64,000 nt of DNA from Bifidobacterium sp. B4142 (GCF_026537325.1 NZ_JAFNMJ010000002.1:186001-250000), one strand, 5' to 3'. Shown: positions 48,259-58,090, numbered from the stretch's first letter. Made by a program: numbers and translations. The notes: generated from the letters alone by a model not told the origin.

Positions 48259-50148
48259 ATGTGCGGAATTGCTGGGTTCGTCAACGACACCTCTGCCGAG
48301 GAAAAAACGGCCGTGCTCAAGCGGATGACGGACATCATTGCCCACCGAGGCCCCGACAATGAGGGGCATTTCGTTGATGGGCGGGTGGCTCTGGGTTTTC
48401 GGCGCCTGAGCATCATCGACCTGCAGGGCGGCGACCAGCCCATCTTCAACGAGGACTCCTCCCTGGCCATCACCATGAACGGGGAGATCTACAACTACCG
48501 TGAACTGCGCCGCCAGCTGATCGACCTGGGACATACCTTCTCCACCGAGTCCGACACCGAGGTCATCCTGCATGGCTACGAGCAGTGGGGTCACGAGGTG
48601 GTCAACCGCCTGCGCGGCATGTTTGCCTTCGTCATCTGGGACCGGGGACGCGGCGAGCTGTTCGGGGCCCGGGACCACTTCGGCATCAAGCCCTTCTATT
48701 ACGCCCGGATGGGCGGCACCTTCATGTACGCTTCGGAGATCAAGAGCCTCCTGCAGCATCCGGACTTCCACAAGGAGCTCAACACCCAGGCCCTGCGTCC
48801 CTACATGACCTTCCAGTATCCGGCGCTTCCCGAGACCTTCTTCAAGGGCGTATTCAAGCTTCCCGAGGGCCATTGGTTCACCTTCCGGGACGGGAAGATG
48901 GACATCCACCAGTATTACGACCCGGCCTTTGGCGAGAGCAAGCAGGATCTGAAGGACCTGGTCGACTCCATCGACCAGACCGTCCAGGATTCGGTCAAGG
49001 CCCACCAGGTGGCCGATGTGGAGGTGGGCTCCTTCCTCTCCTCCGGGGTGGACTCCAGCTATGTCGCAGCCCTGGCACGCCCCCGGCACACCTATTCAAT
49101 CGGCTTCGGCAAGGGGACCTACAACGAGTCCGACCAGGCCGGCGAGCTGGCCTCCATACTCAAGCTCAACAACACCACCGAGTCCCTGGACGGCGACCAG
49201 GCCTTCAGCTACTTCCCGCAGATTCAGTGGTACATGGACGAACCTGACTCCAACCCCTCCTGTGTGCCGCTCTTCTTCCTTTCCGAGCTGGCCAGCCGGG
49301 ACCTGCGCGTGGTCCTGAGCGGGGAGGGCGCCGACGAGCTCTTCGCGGGCTACGTAGACTACGGCGTGCATACGCGCTCGCGCATCATCAAGGATGTCAC
49401 CCGCCTCCTGGGGCGGCTGCCACGCAAGGCCCGGTATGCCATCGGACGCTGGGCCAAGGGCAAGCACTTCCACGGGGCCTGGCACCTGTATGCCAATCTG
49501 GCCCCCGCCGAGGAGAGCTTCATCGGCCAGGCCAAGGTCTTCGACGAGGACGAGGCCGGCAGGCTGCTCAAGCCGGCCTACCGCAAGGCCCCCCGTGTCT
49601 CTGAGATCACTGGACGAATCTATGCCCGGCTCAAGGGGCGCAGCCTGTCCGAGCTCAAGAAGAAGCAGTACCTGGACATGCATCAGTGGATGCCCGGGGA
49701 CATCCTGCTCAAGGCCGACAAGATGACCATGGCCCACTCCCTGGAGCTGCGGGTGCCACTCCTGGACTGCAAGCTGATGGATGTGGCCGAGAAAGTGCCC
49801 ACCAAATATCTGATCACTGATCAGAACACCAAGTTCGCCTTCCGCAAGGCTGCCGACCGCCATATTCCCCGGGAATGGTCCGCCAGGGAGAAGCTGGGCT
49901 TCCCTGTGCCCATCCGGGACTGGCTGCATCAGGAGCGTTACTACCGGCTGGTCCGTAGCATGTTCGAGCAGGACTGGGTGTCCGAGTTCTTCGACCAGGA
50001 GGCCCTGCTGCGCATGCTGGACGACAACTACGCCAAGCGCAACGACGCCCGTCGCAAGATCTGGACCGTCTACTCCTTCCTGACCTGGTATGACGTCTAT
50101 TTCATCCACGACGGGACCAAACCAGAGCTTCAAGATCTCGGAAAATAA
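48259..50148 (+). CDS. asnB: Asparagine synthase (glutamine-hydrolysing)
   Basis: This 629-residue protein has an N-terminal class II glutaminase beginning MCGIAGF, in which Cys2 becomes the N-terminal nucleophile after Met removal. The C-terminal synthetase has the ATP-pyrophosphatase loop SSGVDSSYVAAL (about residue 260) and SGEGADELFAGY. ATG 48259 lies 8 bases after AAGGAG, whereas the upstream ATG 48253 is only 2 bases from it and would leave the Cys at position 4. It makes asparagine from aspartate with glutamine as the nitrogen donor. Confidence 0.93.
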   Translation: MCGIAGFVNDTSAEEKTAVLKRMTDIIAHRGPDNEGHFVDGRVALGFRRLSIIDLQGGDQPIFNEDSSLAITMNGEIYNYRELRRQLIDLGHTFSTESDTEVILHGYEQWGHEVVNRLRGMFAFVIWDRGRGELFGARDHFGIKPFYYARMGGTFMYASEIKSLLQHPDFHKELNTQALRPYMTFQYPALPETFFKGVFKLPEGHWFTFRDGKMDIHQYYDPAFGESKQDLKDLVDSIDQTVQDSVKAHQVADVEVGSFLSSGVDSSYVAALARPRHTYSIGFGKGTYNESDQAGELASILKLNNTTESLDGDQAFSYFPQIQWYMDEPDSNPSCVPLFFLSELASRDLRVVLSGEGADELFAGYVDYGVHTRSRIIKDVTRLLGRLPRKARYAIGRWAKGKHFHGAWHLYANLAPAEESFIGQAKVFDEDEAGRLLKPAYRKAPRVSEITGRIYARLKGRSLSELKKKQYLDMHQWMPGDILLKADKMTMAHSLELRVPLLDCKLMDVAEKVPTKYLITDQNTKFAFRKAADRHIPREWSAREKLGFPVPIRDWLHQERYYRLVRSMFEQDWVSEFFDQEALLRMLDDNYAKRNDARRKIWTVYSFLTWYDVYFIHDGTKPELQDLGK

Positions 50149-50231
50149 GGCGATACCCCTGAAACAGCTTCAAAGAGCTGGGTAGAAGGTATCATTTAAT
50201 CGTTTTACACCCTGATGTTGCCAGAAGCAGG

Positions 50232-51090
50232 ATGGCGGATGCCGCTGAACTCTATTGGGTGCACGGCATGAAAGTTGCAGCCGTGGCAAGAGAGCTGGAT
50301 GTGTCCACGTCAACTGTCTCGCGTCTGCTGTCTGAGGCGAAACGTCGCCACATCATCGAGTTCACCGTTAATCGGCAGGAGGGCTCAGCGCTCGATCCGA
50401 GGCATCACCTTGAAGAGATGTTCATATCCACGCAGTTGTTGTGGGTCCTGTTGAGATATCGGATGCTATCAGGCGAAGGGTTGCCGTAGGGGATGCCACT
50501 CAATAGCAGATTTGGAAGATGGTGCATTCCCATATGGTCATCGGGGTTGCGTGGGGTCGTACGACAGAATCTCTTTCCTTCAGCTGATACTGAAGCATCT
50601 ATCGGGTGTTGAGATTCTGCAGCCTCATGGTTTCGGGAATATGCTTTCCTTTGGGGGAAATTATTTTACTCAAATTCTCACTCCCTTTGGCACCGCATAT
50701 GACGCTCAAGTTCATTTGTTCCCTGCCCTTGCCATCTTCGATTACAGTGAAACTCGTGAGTTGATGTGGAAAGAGACCAGCATTCGTCAGATGCTGGAAT
50801 TGCGCCGTTCCTTGGATCTGATCATAACCTTTGCCGGCACTCCGTATGAGGCCACGCCCAGTCCTTTGTTTAGTTCGGGAGTGCTGTCCCGTCATGATCG
50901 CGAAGAGCTCAACCGTGAGCATGTAGTGGGGGGACGCGACCCACCTTCTACTGCAGCGACGGCAGCACATCTGTTCCGGCAGTAGGCGGGATTGCTCCAC
51001 ACACAAATACAGGCGTGCATTGTGGCATGGTCTGAATCGTGGTGGATTTTATGGGCTGATTGACCTGCTCGATGCGAACCATATCCAAAT
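50232..51090 (+). pseudogene. SorC-family regulator, frameshifted
   Basis: The N-terminal piece has the SorC helix-turn-helix (AAELYWVHGMKVAAVARELDVSTSTVSRLLSEAKRRHIIEF). The frame then breaks near 50440 and again near 50510-50570. A sugar-binding-domain piece continues as LILKHLSGVEILQPHGFGN and ITFAGTPYEATPSPLFSSGVLSRHDREEL, then shifts near 50930 and fades out around NRGGFYGLIDLLDAN at 51090. Intact family members have about 310-330 residues. It probably once controlled the kinase, permease and isomerase genes downstream. Confidence 0.78.
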
Positions 51091-51112
51091 GCCTGGCTGT
51101 TCATACAGCATG

Positions 51113-51157
51113 TTTTTCATTTATTCATATACCAATGAATACCTAATAAATGAAAAA
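51113..51157. repeat. AT-rich 45-base nested palindrome
   Basis: Perfect 13-base arms TTTTTCATTTATT (51113-51125) and AATAAATGAAAAA (51145-51157) enclose a second pair, ATTCAT (51123-51128) and ATGAAT (51135-51140). Another TTTTTCAT follows near 51175. It lies between the regulator and kinase remnants, where a SorC operator and operon promoter would be expected. It may equally be a hairpin of unknown use. Confidence 0.6.
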
Positions 51158-51365
51158 ATACCCACAATATTTGGTTTTTCATACTGGATATCGCTATTAA
51201 TGCATAAATTGTTCGCTTCTGACGGGTGTTTTGCTATTGCTGAAAGTGCCATAGGGGATGGCGATGTCCTGAAGCGGATCTGAAAAACAGAAGAGCTTAG
51301 TGTCATGCTCCTGGGCTCGCTACCTTTCCGGGTGAAGAGCTCGGGGACAGAGAGGACTGCGCACG

Positions 51366-53100
51366 ATGACGTGTCAGAATGACGATGTCGGTGAATTTGC
51401 AGCCGAATCGATCAGAGGATTCGTCCAGGCCAATTCCGGGTACGTCAAAGCATGCCCGGGTGGCGTGATCTGTTCTGCACGTTCCAGGAATAATCAGTTT
51501 GCGCTGGTAATCGTAGGAGGCATGGGACACTATCCGGCATTCGCGGGACTCGTAGGGCCGGGCATGGCTCAGCCGACCTTACTAGGCAATATATTCGCAT
51601 CTCCGTCCACCAGGCAGGTTGTTGACGTTTGCCGTAGAGCCGATCAAGGGTGAGGCATAATTCGCATCTTCGGTGACCGCGAGGGAGATCGACTGAATTT
51701 CAACCAAGCTGCACGTATGCTTCATGCTGAAGGCCATGATGTACGAGTTCTGCCGGTTAACGATGACCTGTATTCCTCCCTTCTAGATCGAATCCAGGAT
51801 CACCGAGGCATAGCGGGTGATATGGCGGCTTTCAAAATCGCTGGAGCCGTTTGTGCGGCGGGAATGGACCTGGATCCTGTGGAAGCCTTGGCCATACGTG
51901 CCAATGCTTGCACACGAAGCTTGGGTGTTGCATTTTGCGTGTGCAAACTGTCCGGGTCTGACAAATTAGTGTTCAGAGTCCCTGAGGGCCGTATGTCGCT
52001 AGGGCTCGGAATTCAAGGAGAGCCTGGAAACAGTCAAACAGATCGGCCAACTATCGGCGGTTTGGCGGATATGCTGGTCCGATGTCTTATGGATGAAAGA
52101 ACCGAGGACCGCAGATGCATGGGACGCATGTGGCTCCCATCTTTAACGGCTTGGGCGCTCTTAAGTCTGATGACCTTTTGCGGTATACGATGCTGTCCAG
52201 CGACGTTTGCCACAGCTGGGTGTGCGACTGATCCAGCCTCTGATGGGGGAGTTTTTTGCACCAGTTTTGATACGAGCGGATTGACGCTGTCCTTGTGCTG
52301 GCTGGATAAGGACTTGGAGCCTTTTTGGTGTGCTTCCGCTGAGACACCGGCTTTGCCTCTGGGCGATCGTACAGATGCAAATCAGACGGATATAGATGCT
52401 GAAGTGTCTGTACAGGAGGATGGTCCGACTGAGAGAGAACAGCAGGCCGCTCCGGAGTCAAAACAGGCTGCTCAAAGCATGGCCAGAATCATGCTGACTG
52501 TGATGCAATGCGTTGTCGACACTGTGGATTATTTAGGACGAATAGATACGGTGACGGGTGACGGGGATCATGGACTCGGCATGCAGCGCGGCGCTGGAGC
52601 AGAGTCAAAAGCTGCAAATGAAGCAATTGCAACTGGGCCCGGTTACCGAACTGTATTGAAGGAAGCGGCTGAAGCTTGGGCTCATAAGGCAGACGGCATA
52701 TAAGGAGCGCTCTGAGGCGAATTGCTGACATCCCTGGCAGGTCATCCTCCGATTCATCGAGACCCAGCAATGCGGAGGTTGAAGAGGGCTGGCGCGACGC
52801 TGATAAGCAGCTTATCGAGTTTGGCGGGGCAAAACCGGGAGACAAGACCATGATCAATGCCATGCATCCTTTTGTGAAAGCTTTTACGTGCTGCGAAGAA
52901 TCGCTAACAAATACTTGGAGTCATGCTGCAGAAGGTGCTCGCCAGTGGGCTCTGAGGAGACAGCCGATATGCTTCCAAGAAGGGTCGTGCGAAAGCCCAT
53001 GGCGGCAAGGATCTGGATACTCCAGACCCAGAAGCGGTCTCATTCGCTATGATTGTCCAGCCGTAAGTCCCGTACTGAACGATTCGGCCAGCGAAGAACA
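51366..53100 (+). pseudogene. DhaK-DhaL type ketose kinase, multiply frameshifted
   Basis: Pieces in different frames give, in order: the DhaK N-terminus (EFAAESIRGFVQANSGYVKA, VGGMGHYPAFAGLVGPGM, GNIFASPSTRQVVDVCR); the middle (RGIAGDMAAFKIAGAVCAAG, RANACTRSLGVAF, VPEGRMSLGLGIQGEPG); then QLGVRLIQPLMGE; then the DhaL part (LGRIDTVTGDGDHGLGMQRG, GGAKPGDKTMINAMHPF, RAKAHGGKDLDTPDPEAVSF). At least four frame changes occur (near 51655, 52115, 52255 and 52700-52960). The intact protein would be about 570 residues, a DAK-type kinase of dihydroxyacetone or tetruloses. With RpiB-like and TIM-like genes nearby, an erythrulose kinase (DerK/LerK-like) is the best guess. Confidence 0.82.
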
Positions 53101-53478
53101 GTGCAATGCCGACAAGGTAGTGCTTTCAGGAGCGTAGCCATGAGATCAATAAGCCAGTGATCGCCGTTTGCTTGAATAGGGAGCCTCTGCAAGGAGCGGA
53201 CGGTAGATCCATAACCAAGGTCGACCCAAGCGATTGGATCAAGGTTTTCACAGCGATAGCAGGTGCCTGTTCCCATCACGCCGAACTGTCGGTTGCTTTC
53301 TACATTGCCTGCGCCATGGGATCAAGCAGGGTCAATCCCTGGTCGTCAAAAGCTTACCGACGGTCAGGTGAAAAGGATCGACAACGGATGTCATCTGCTT
53401 CCCTGACTGTTCGACGTGCCCCGGCATCCTCACGGTTCCGAGGCCGTCTTTTGGTCATACATTCAAGGAAAGAGTGTC
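53101..53478. other. Unrecognised, probably decayed coding sequence
   Basis: Open pieces such as KPVIAVCLNREPLQGADGRS (from about 53145) and CFPDCSTCPGILTVPRPSFG (around 53395-53455, another frame) look like protein fragments but match no family I can name. They lie between the kinase remnant and the gntP start, so another gene of the same operon may have stood here. Confidence 0.4.
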
Positions 53479-53640
53479 ATGCTTCCAGTTCTCGGCGGCA
53501 TTGTCGCCATTGTTGTTTTAATAGTTTTGATTGTACACTGCAAATTGCATTCCTTTGTGGCGCTCATCAACTCATCTTTGGGCCTTGGTTTGATCAATGG
53601 CCTGGGCACGGAGAAGCCCGTCAAATCCTTCGTTGCCTCA
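53479..53640 (+). pseudogene. GntP-family permease, 5' fragment
   Basis: About 54 codons starting MLPVLGGIVAIVVLIVLIV and continuing KLHSFVALINSSLGLGLING, TEKPVKSFVAS form the first helix and loop of a GntP-type gluconate/sugar-acid:H+ symporter. Similarity then ends at about 53640, where the 3' end of a minus-strand adhesin gene begins. The rest of the gene continues from about 56790, with roughly 140 codons of the middle missing. Confidence 0.78.
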
Positions 53641-54568
53641 CGTCGGAGGTGACCCTGTCGGTCACTGTCTGTCCGTGCTTTAGTTCCTTGGAGGACTCCT
53701 GCGTGGTCACCGTAGGCTGGAAGTCCCTGCGCACCTGAAATTCTATATTGGATGTTTGTGTATCCGGATCTTTGCCGGCAAATATTTTGCTCTGGAGAGT
53801 TATTTATCGCACCCAGGGGGACCTTCCACCAAATTTGTACATTAGTAATACCGTTTCCTATGGCAGCCCAAGCAATGTGCTCCTCCTGCCCATTGGTAAC
53901 GCCAGAAATAGTATTCGTACCAGTCTCACCGAATCGAATCTTATTGTTCAAATCGGTAAACGTATATTGTACCTCGGCGATCCACTGCCCATAGCCGTTC
54001 TTCAATCCAGAATTAACGGTCCCACGCCTTTTTCCTTGCGTGTACTTGTATGACATCTGGGCGTTCGCGGGCATGTTCTTCGCCGCTTCGTCCCACAGCT
54101 GCGCGGCCCGGGCGCCCACGGCGTTCTTATCAGCACCGTCCAAGGACCCATTGGCTTTCCAATAATTCCAGAAATCTGTAGAATTATTGATATTCAAATT
54201 GAGATGATCATGAATGGCCCAGGCAACTGCTGCCTGGTGAAATCACTCATGTCGCTCTTATTCCGATCAACAAGATTTGCTGCAATCCGCTGATCTGGCG
54301 AAGTCGCATCCTGCCATTCTCCAAAACCGGCAAGGGGTTCCCCGAACTGAATGCAATAAACGGGGTTGCCCCCATCCATGGCGGCTATGCCTACGGCAGC
54401 GCCTCGCGAGTTTATAAAGTGCGGTCCCATGGAGATAGGGGACACGTAATACCTGTGCACCAGCCCCGGTCCAGAATCCGCATGGGCAGTAACCGCTCCT
54501 GTGAGGAGCGTTGCCGCTGCTACTACAATCGCACTGAGCAATCGCAGTATCTTGCGCAACCCTTTCAT
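53640..54568 (-). pseudogene. Thioester-domain surface adhesin, truncated and frameshifted
   Basis: The gene starts with a clear signal peptide (MKGLRKILRLLSAIVVAAAT...AHA, cleavage before DSG; GGAAAG before the ATG). It reads VYCIQFGEPLAG, the Cys segment of a thioester domain. Near 54226 the frame shifts, after which DFTRQQ continues as VAWAIHDHLNLNINNS, the Gln-containing partner segment. Then follow GQEEHIAWAAIGNGIT and, after a further shift near 53730, RRDFQPTVTTQESSKELKHG. The sequence stops at VTDRVTSDV against the gntP fragment, so the C-terminus and any sortase signal are lost. Thioester domains form a covalent bond with host molecules. Confidence 0.75.
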
Positions 54569-54604
54569 TTCTTTCCTTTCAGTTAGTTCATAACAGTTTC
54601 TTCA

Positions 54605-55774
54605 TCAGCAAGGAACAGGATCATGACCAAGGACTCCGCAATAGTGAAGTCCCGAACCTCCGCCATTAGATCCCTGACCTGGTGCGGGAGCAGGAGCCGG
54701 TGCGGGAGCAGGAGCCGGTGCAGGTCTGCTGGCTCCACCACCCGTGTAACCGCCACCTGTGCCACCTGTGTGACCGCCGGTGTTCTGGTATCCGCCGCCG
54801 TTGCCGTTCGCGCGGCCGCCGCTCTTGTAGCCGGTTCCGGCGCCTCCCGTGGCGGGGGCTGCGGGTGCGGCTGCCTGCGCGGCTGCTGCCGCGTCGGCGG
54901 CCTGCTTCTGGCTGATGGAGTCGTTGACGGCCTTGACGGCGTCATCCAGGCTCCTTTTCACATCCGCATAGGTCTTCGGATCCGTCACATCCTTCCTGCC
55001 GCTGGCCTGCCTGGCGGCGTCGATGGCCTTGGCCAGGGCGTCCCTGGCGGCGTTGTCCGCCACCTTTCCGTCCGAGCCGCCCAGCAGGGAGGCAGCCGAG
55101 CCGATGGCATCCTCCAGCCCCTTCTTCCCGTCGGCCAGGCTCTTGGCCTTGACGGAGGCCCGTACCTTGGCGGCAGCGGCCCTGTACCGGCCGACGAGCC
55201 CCTTGTTGATGCTGGCGGCCTTGGCCAGCCCGTCCCTGTTCCGGTCCAGCCGTCCGGTGTCCTGGCTGGCCGTGCAGACGGCGGCGGTATGGCCGGCCGG
55301 CTCCCGCACGGCCTGCTCCAGCGTCTTGCGGACGGCGGGGTCGGCCACCTTCTGCTCGGGCGTGGCCTGGAGCATCTTCCTGGCCTCCTCCTGCTCATGC
55401 CGCTGCTTGGCGGCGCTGGCCGTGTACGCCTGGTAGGCGCGGCCGCAGCCTTCAAGCGCATCGGCATGGCGCTGCCTGAACACCCAGACCCCCGCGACCA
55501 CAGCTACGACGATCACAATGACGGCCACGATGGCTGCGACCATGATGGCGCGCCGCCCGAGCCCCCCGCCATTCTTCGGCCCGGCACCGGCCTTGCCGGC
55601 CGGATCCTGCGCGGATCCCCCTTCAGCGAGCTCTCCCACAGAGGGCTGCTCCTCAGCAGCATGCTCCTCGCCGGGCTCCTCCTCGATGGGCTGCGCCTGG
55701 GCCTGGCCGGATTCACCCGGTTCCCTCCCGACTGGTTCGATCCTTGTGGTCTTTGCCGGACCATGCTCGTCCAT
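54605..55774 (-). CDS. Membrane-anchored surface protein with Gly/Pro-Ala tail
   Basis: This 389-residue protein starts at ATG 55774 behind GAGGAGGGGGAG. An acidic Pro/Glu-rich cytoplasmic stretch (1-75) is followed by one transmembrane helix (about 77-99). Next comes a long Ala/Lys-rich helical outer region (100-310) with a Cys pair, and then a Gly-rich segment and a PAPAPA repeat leading to GLHYCGVLGHDPVPC. I recognise no catalytic family. The outer region resembles helical FIVAR-like or colicin-type repeats. It is intact although both neighbours are broken. The flanking genes are fragments of surface proteins, so a surface role is likely. It is very GC-rich compared with the surrounding region. 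Confidence 0.6.
   Translation of the reverse strand: MDEHGPAKTTRIEPVGREPGESGQAQAQPIEEEPGEEHAAEEQPSVGELAEGGSAQDPAGKAGAGPKNGGGLGRRAIMVAAIVAVIVIVVAVVAGVWVFRQRHADALEGCGRAYQAYTASAAKQRHEQEEARKMLQATPEQKVADPAVRKTLEQAVREPAGHTAAVCTASQDTGRLDRNRDGLAKAASINKGLVGRYRAAAAKVRASVKAKSLADGKKGLEDAIGSAASLLGGSDGKVADNAARDALAKAIDAARQASGRKDVTDPKTYADVKRSLDDAVKAVNDSISQKQAADAAAAAQAAAPAAPATGGAGTGYKSGGRANGNGGGYQNTGGHTGGTGGGYTGGGASRPAPAPAPAPAPAPAPGQGSNGGGSGLHYCGVLGHDPVPC
54681..54724. repeat. 18-base tandem repeat coding for Pro-Ala
   Basis: Two exact copies of GGTGCGGGAGCAGGAGCC (54681-54698 and 54699-54716) and a partial third encode the PAPAPA stretch of the surface protein on the minus strand. Copy number could vary by slippage and change the stalk length. 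Confidence 0.7.
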
Positions 55775-55790
55775 GATAAGCTCCCCCTCC

Positions 55791-56790
55791 TCACATGACA
55801 CTTTGCCACCAGCTCCATTCTCCAACATTTGTCGGATTGCCGGGGAGGCCGGACCGCCACGGGCGGTTTTCGACATTTTGGGGTGCATCCCCTTGCCGGG
55901 GTGTATGCATCATGACGGTGACGGGCTTGTCGCCACCGGGTCCTGCGCCAGCGGGGGAGCAGGATCGAAAGAATGGAACAAATGACGAGCAGAATGCACG
56001 TGACGATGATCGGGGTGATGCTGCTTTCGACTTGGGCCAGTATCCCGGTGATGCCGTTTTCTGCTCGCGGATGTCCGGCGGCGGCGACGTGGACGTGTAG
56101 TTCCTGGTCACGAGGCCATCGGCGCTGGTGGTGGTGATTGATGCGTCGGCACCGTTCTTATGGGTGTGCACGCTCATGCCGGATCGTTCGTCGTATTGCG
56201 GGACGATGGTCCATTGGTCGGTCCTGGGCACCTCGACCGTGTATTGGCGGGTGTCCGGGTTGAAGTGCTGTATATCGTGGCCATTCACCTTGATGCCGGT
56301 CAGACGGCCACCTGGGTGGCTGGGGGGAGGGGTGATGTAGATGATCGTGATTACATGCTGGACGAAGTTTCTGAGATCCCCCGGGGCAACGATGTTGACG
56401 GTGTACCGGTAGGTCATGCCCTTGGTCTTCGACGTGGTGACGACGGCCACCTGTCCTGTTTTGGCCTGGTAGGAGAATACGCCGCCATTCGGGATGGTGT
56501 ATTGTCCTTGTCCACTGTCACGTACTTGCCATCGGCATCGACATATCCGTGCGCTTGCAGGTCGGCGTCGTGTTCGTACTCCGTCTGCGTGCCTCCCTGA
56601 CGGATCGGCTGTTTCGGCGTGGATGTCCCTACTGCAGGGTTCGGTTCTCAGCTGTCTACTACCGGTATCGTGATAGGTTCGGGAGCTGTCATCGGTGTAG
56701 GTGCAATCGGCGTGGATCTCGGGTTGATTTCCATAATCGACATCGTAATCTGCATTCCTGAGTTCGCTGCCGGTGTCTGACTGTTCTCCC
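55791..56790 (-). pseudogene. C-terminal fragment of a surface protein, frameshifted
   Basis: Read on the minus strand from 56790, the pieces give GYVDADGKYVTVDKDNT, then after a shift YTIPNGGVFSYQAKTGQ, VTTSKTKGMTYRYTVNIVAP, LTGIKVNGHDIQHFNPDTRQ and VTRNYT. A further shift near 56095 gives HVAAAGHPRAENGITG and a membrane helix (IIVTCILLVICSILSILL) with a basic tail. This is the beta-sandwich and membrane-anchor end of a surface protein. The upstream part is missing, cut off at the junction with gntP. It lies just upstream of the intact membrane-anchored gene. Confidence 0.65.
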
Positions 56791-57548
56791 AAGCTTATAC
56801 AACGGTATTACCCTCGCTATCAGGTAAGCGACGGCTCTGAGTATGCCATCAAGGACGACGCCCTGGCACAGGTTTCCAGCATGCTCAAATCACTATCTTC
56901 GGTTTTGCTGGCCCCAATATTGCTGATCATCGGCACCATCGACAAGGCGTTCTTCTCCCAGAGCTCCGTCGATTATGTGATTACGCGATTTTTTGGGAAT
57001 ACTGTGATCGTCTTGCTGCTGTCGGCCCTGTACGCGCTGATCTTCTTGGGGCTCGGTTCGGGCATGACCGCCAAGAGAACATTGAGTCAGAGCAAGACCA
57101 GCTTAAAAGATATGGTCAATGTTCTGCTGATCATTGGCGAAGGCGGTGGCCTTAAGGAAATGATGCAGAGCACTGGTCTGAGCGCTCAAATAGCGACAAC
57201 CACATCCAAGTGGGCCATTCCCACCGTTCTGTCGGCTTGGCTGATCGCTACGCTCTTCCGAGCCGCTCTTTGGTCTGGCACGGTCGCTGTGGCGGCTGCA
57301 GCGGGCATTGCGGCTCCGATGGTCGCACAAACTGGTGATTTGCAAAAGGCGCTGGCTGTTCTAGCCATCGCCGTAGGCGCGATGATCTTTCTCATGCAAA
57401 TGATGGTGCCTTCTGGCCCTTCCAGGAGCATCTGGACATGACAGTTCTTCAGGAGTTGAAAACATGGAGCTTTCTGGTGACTGTCCAATCGGTGGTAGGT
57501 CCGATTGCTCTGCTGCTGGTGGATGCCGTCCTAGGCATTGTGGTATAG
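56790..57548 (+). pseudogene. GntP-family permease, 3' fragment with frameshift
   Basis: The translation resumes at KLIQRYYPRYQVSDGSEYAI and continues with the typical GntP membrane segments MLKSLSSVLLAPILLIIGT, VNVLLIIGEGGGLKEMM and SAWLIATLFRAALWSGTVA. At about 57390 one T appears lost after ATGATC: the open frame runs into an unrelated end, while the shifted frame gives SHANDGAFWPFQEHLDMTV and ends GIVV at TAG 57546-57548, as expected for GntP. It carries two lesions, the missing middle and this frameshift. Confidence 0.8.
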
Positions 57549-57599
57549 GCCGCTAGCCCGCTACGTCGATATTCGAGATTCAAGGAAAGGTGAAAGATA

Positions 57600-58040
57600 A
57601 TGAGACTGGCGTTTGGAGCCGATCCTAATGCTGCAGGGTTGAAGAATGTGCTCATGGAGGAGGCAAGACGTCTAGGTCACGAGGTGATCGATTTCCCTAC
57701 TGATGATCCGATCTACGCCAACGTGGCCATCGCCCTTGCGCAGTCCGTGGTTAGGGGCGAAGCGGATCGAGGCGTCCTGCTGTGCGGGACGGGTCTAGGC
57801 GTTTCGATCTCGGCCAATAAGGTGCCGGGAGCCTATTGCGCTTGCGTATCGGACATATACCAAGCCGAGCGTGCCCGCCGCAGCAATGATGCGAACATCA
57901 TCGCCATGGGTGCTCAGGTTCTGGGGCCCGAAACAGCCAAATCCCTGTTAAGGGCCTATCTGGACAGTGAGTTCGATCCTGATTCCAGAAGTGGCCCGAA
58001 GGTGGCGCGCATCCGCGAATTTGAGCTTCATCAGCAATGA
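57600..58040 (+). CDS. rpiB: RpiB/LacAB-family sugar phosphate isomerase
   Basis: This 146-residue isomerase has the active-site Cys in LLCGTGLGVSISANK (about residue 62), SNDANIIAMGAQVLG and the C-terminal VARIREFE. It interconverts aldose and ketose phosphates. A position next to a TIM-like isomerase and a DAK-type kinase remnant suggests an EryI/DerI-like role on erythrulose 4-phosphate rather than ribose 5-phosphate. Allose or ribose phosphate remain possible. ATG 57600 follows GGAAAGGTGAAAG. It is intact, unlike the upstream genes of the presumed operon. Confidence 0.85.
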   Translation: MRLAFGADPNAAGLKNVLMEEARRLGHEVIDFPTDDPIYANVAIALAQSVVRGEADRGVLLCGTGLGVSISANKVPGAYCACVSDIYQAERARRSNDANIIAMGAQVLGPETAKSLLRAYLDSEFDPDSRSGPKVARIREFELHQQ

Positions 58041-58090
58041 TGAATCCGTGGGCAGCAGATAGTCAATTTTAATAGCGCAGAGTGGGGAAG

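Noticed and set aside
48151-49089. 312-codon minus-strand open frame
   Set aside because: It is antisense to asnB and the msrAB gap; no motifs and no ribosome-binding site.
50149-50231. CAGCT/AGCTG hairpin after asnB as a terminator
   Set aside because: The stem is only 5 bases and no T run follows.
54623-55798. 391-codon plus-strand open frame
   Set aside because: It mirrors the intact minus-strand surface protein, which has a clear Shine-Dalgarno, membrane helix and repeat; the plus frame is low-complexity.
53640-56790. Transposon or integron carrying the surface genes
   Set aside because: No transposase, integrase, terminal inverted repeats or target-site duplication is visible, and part of gntP is deleted.
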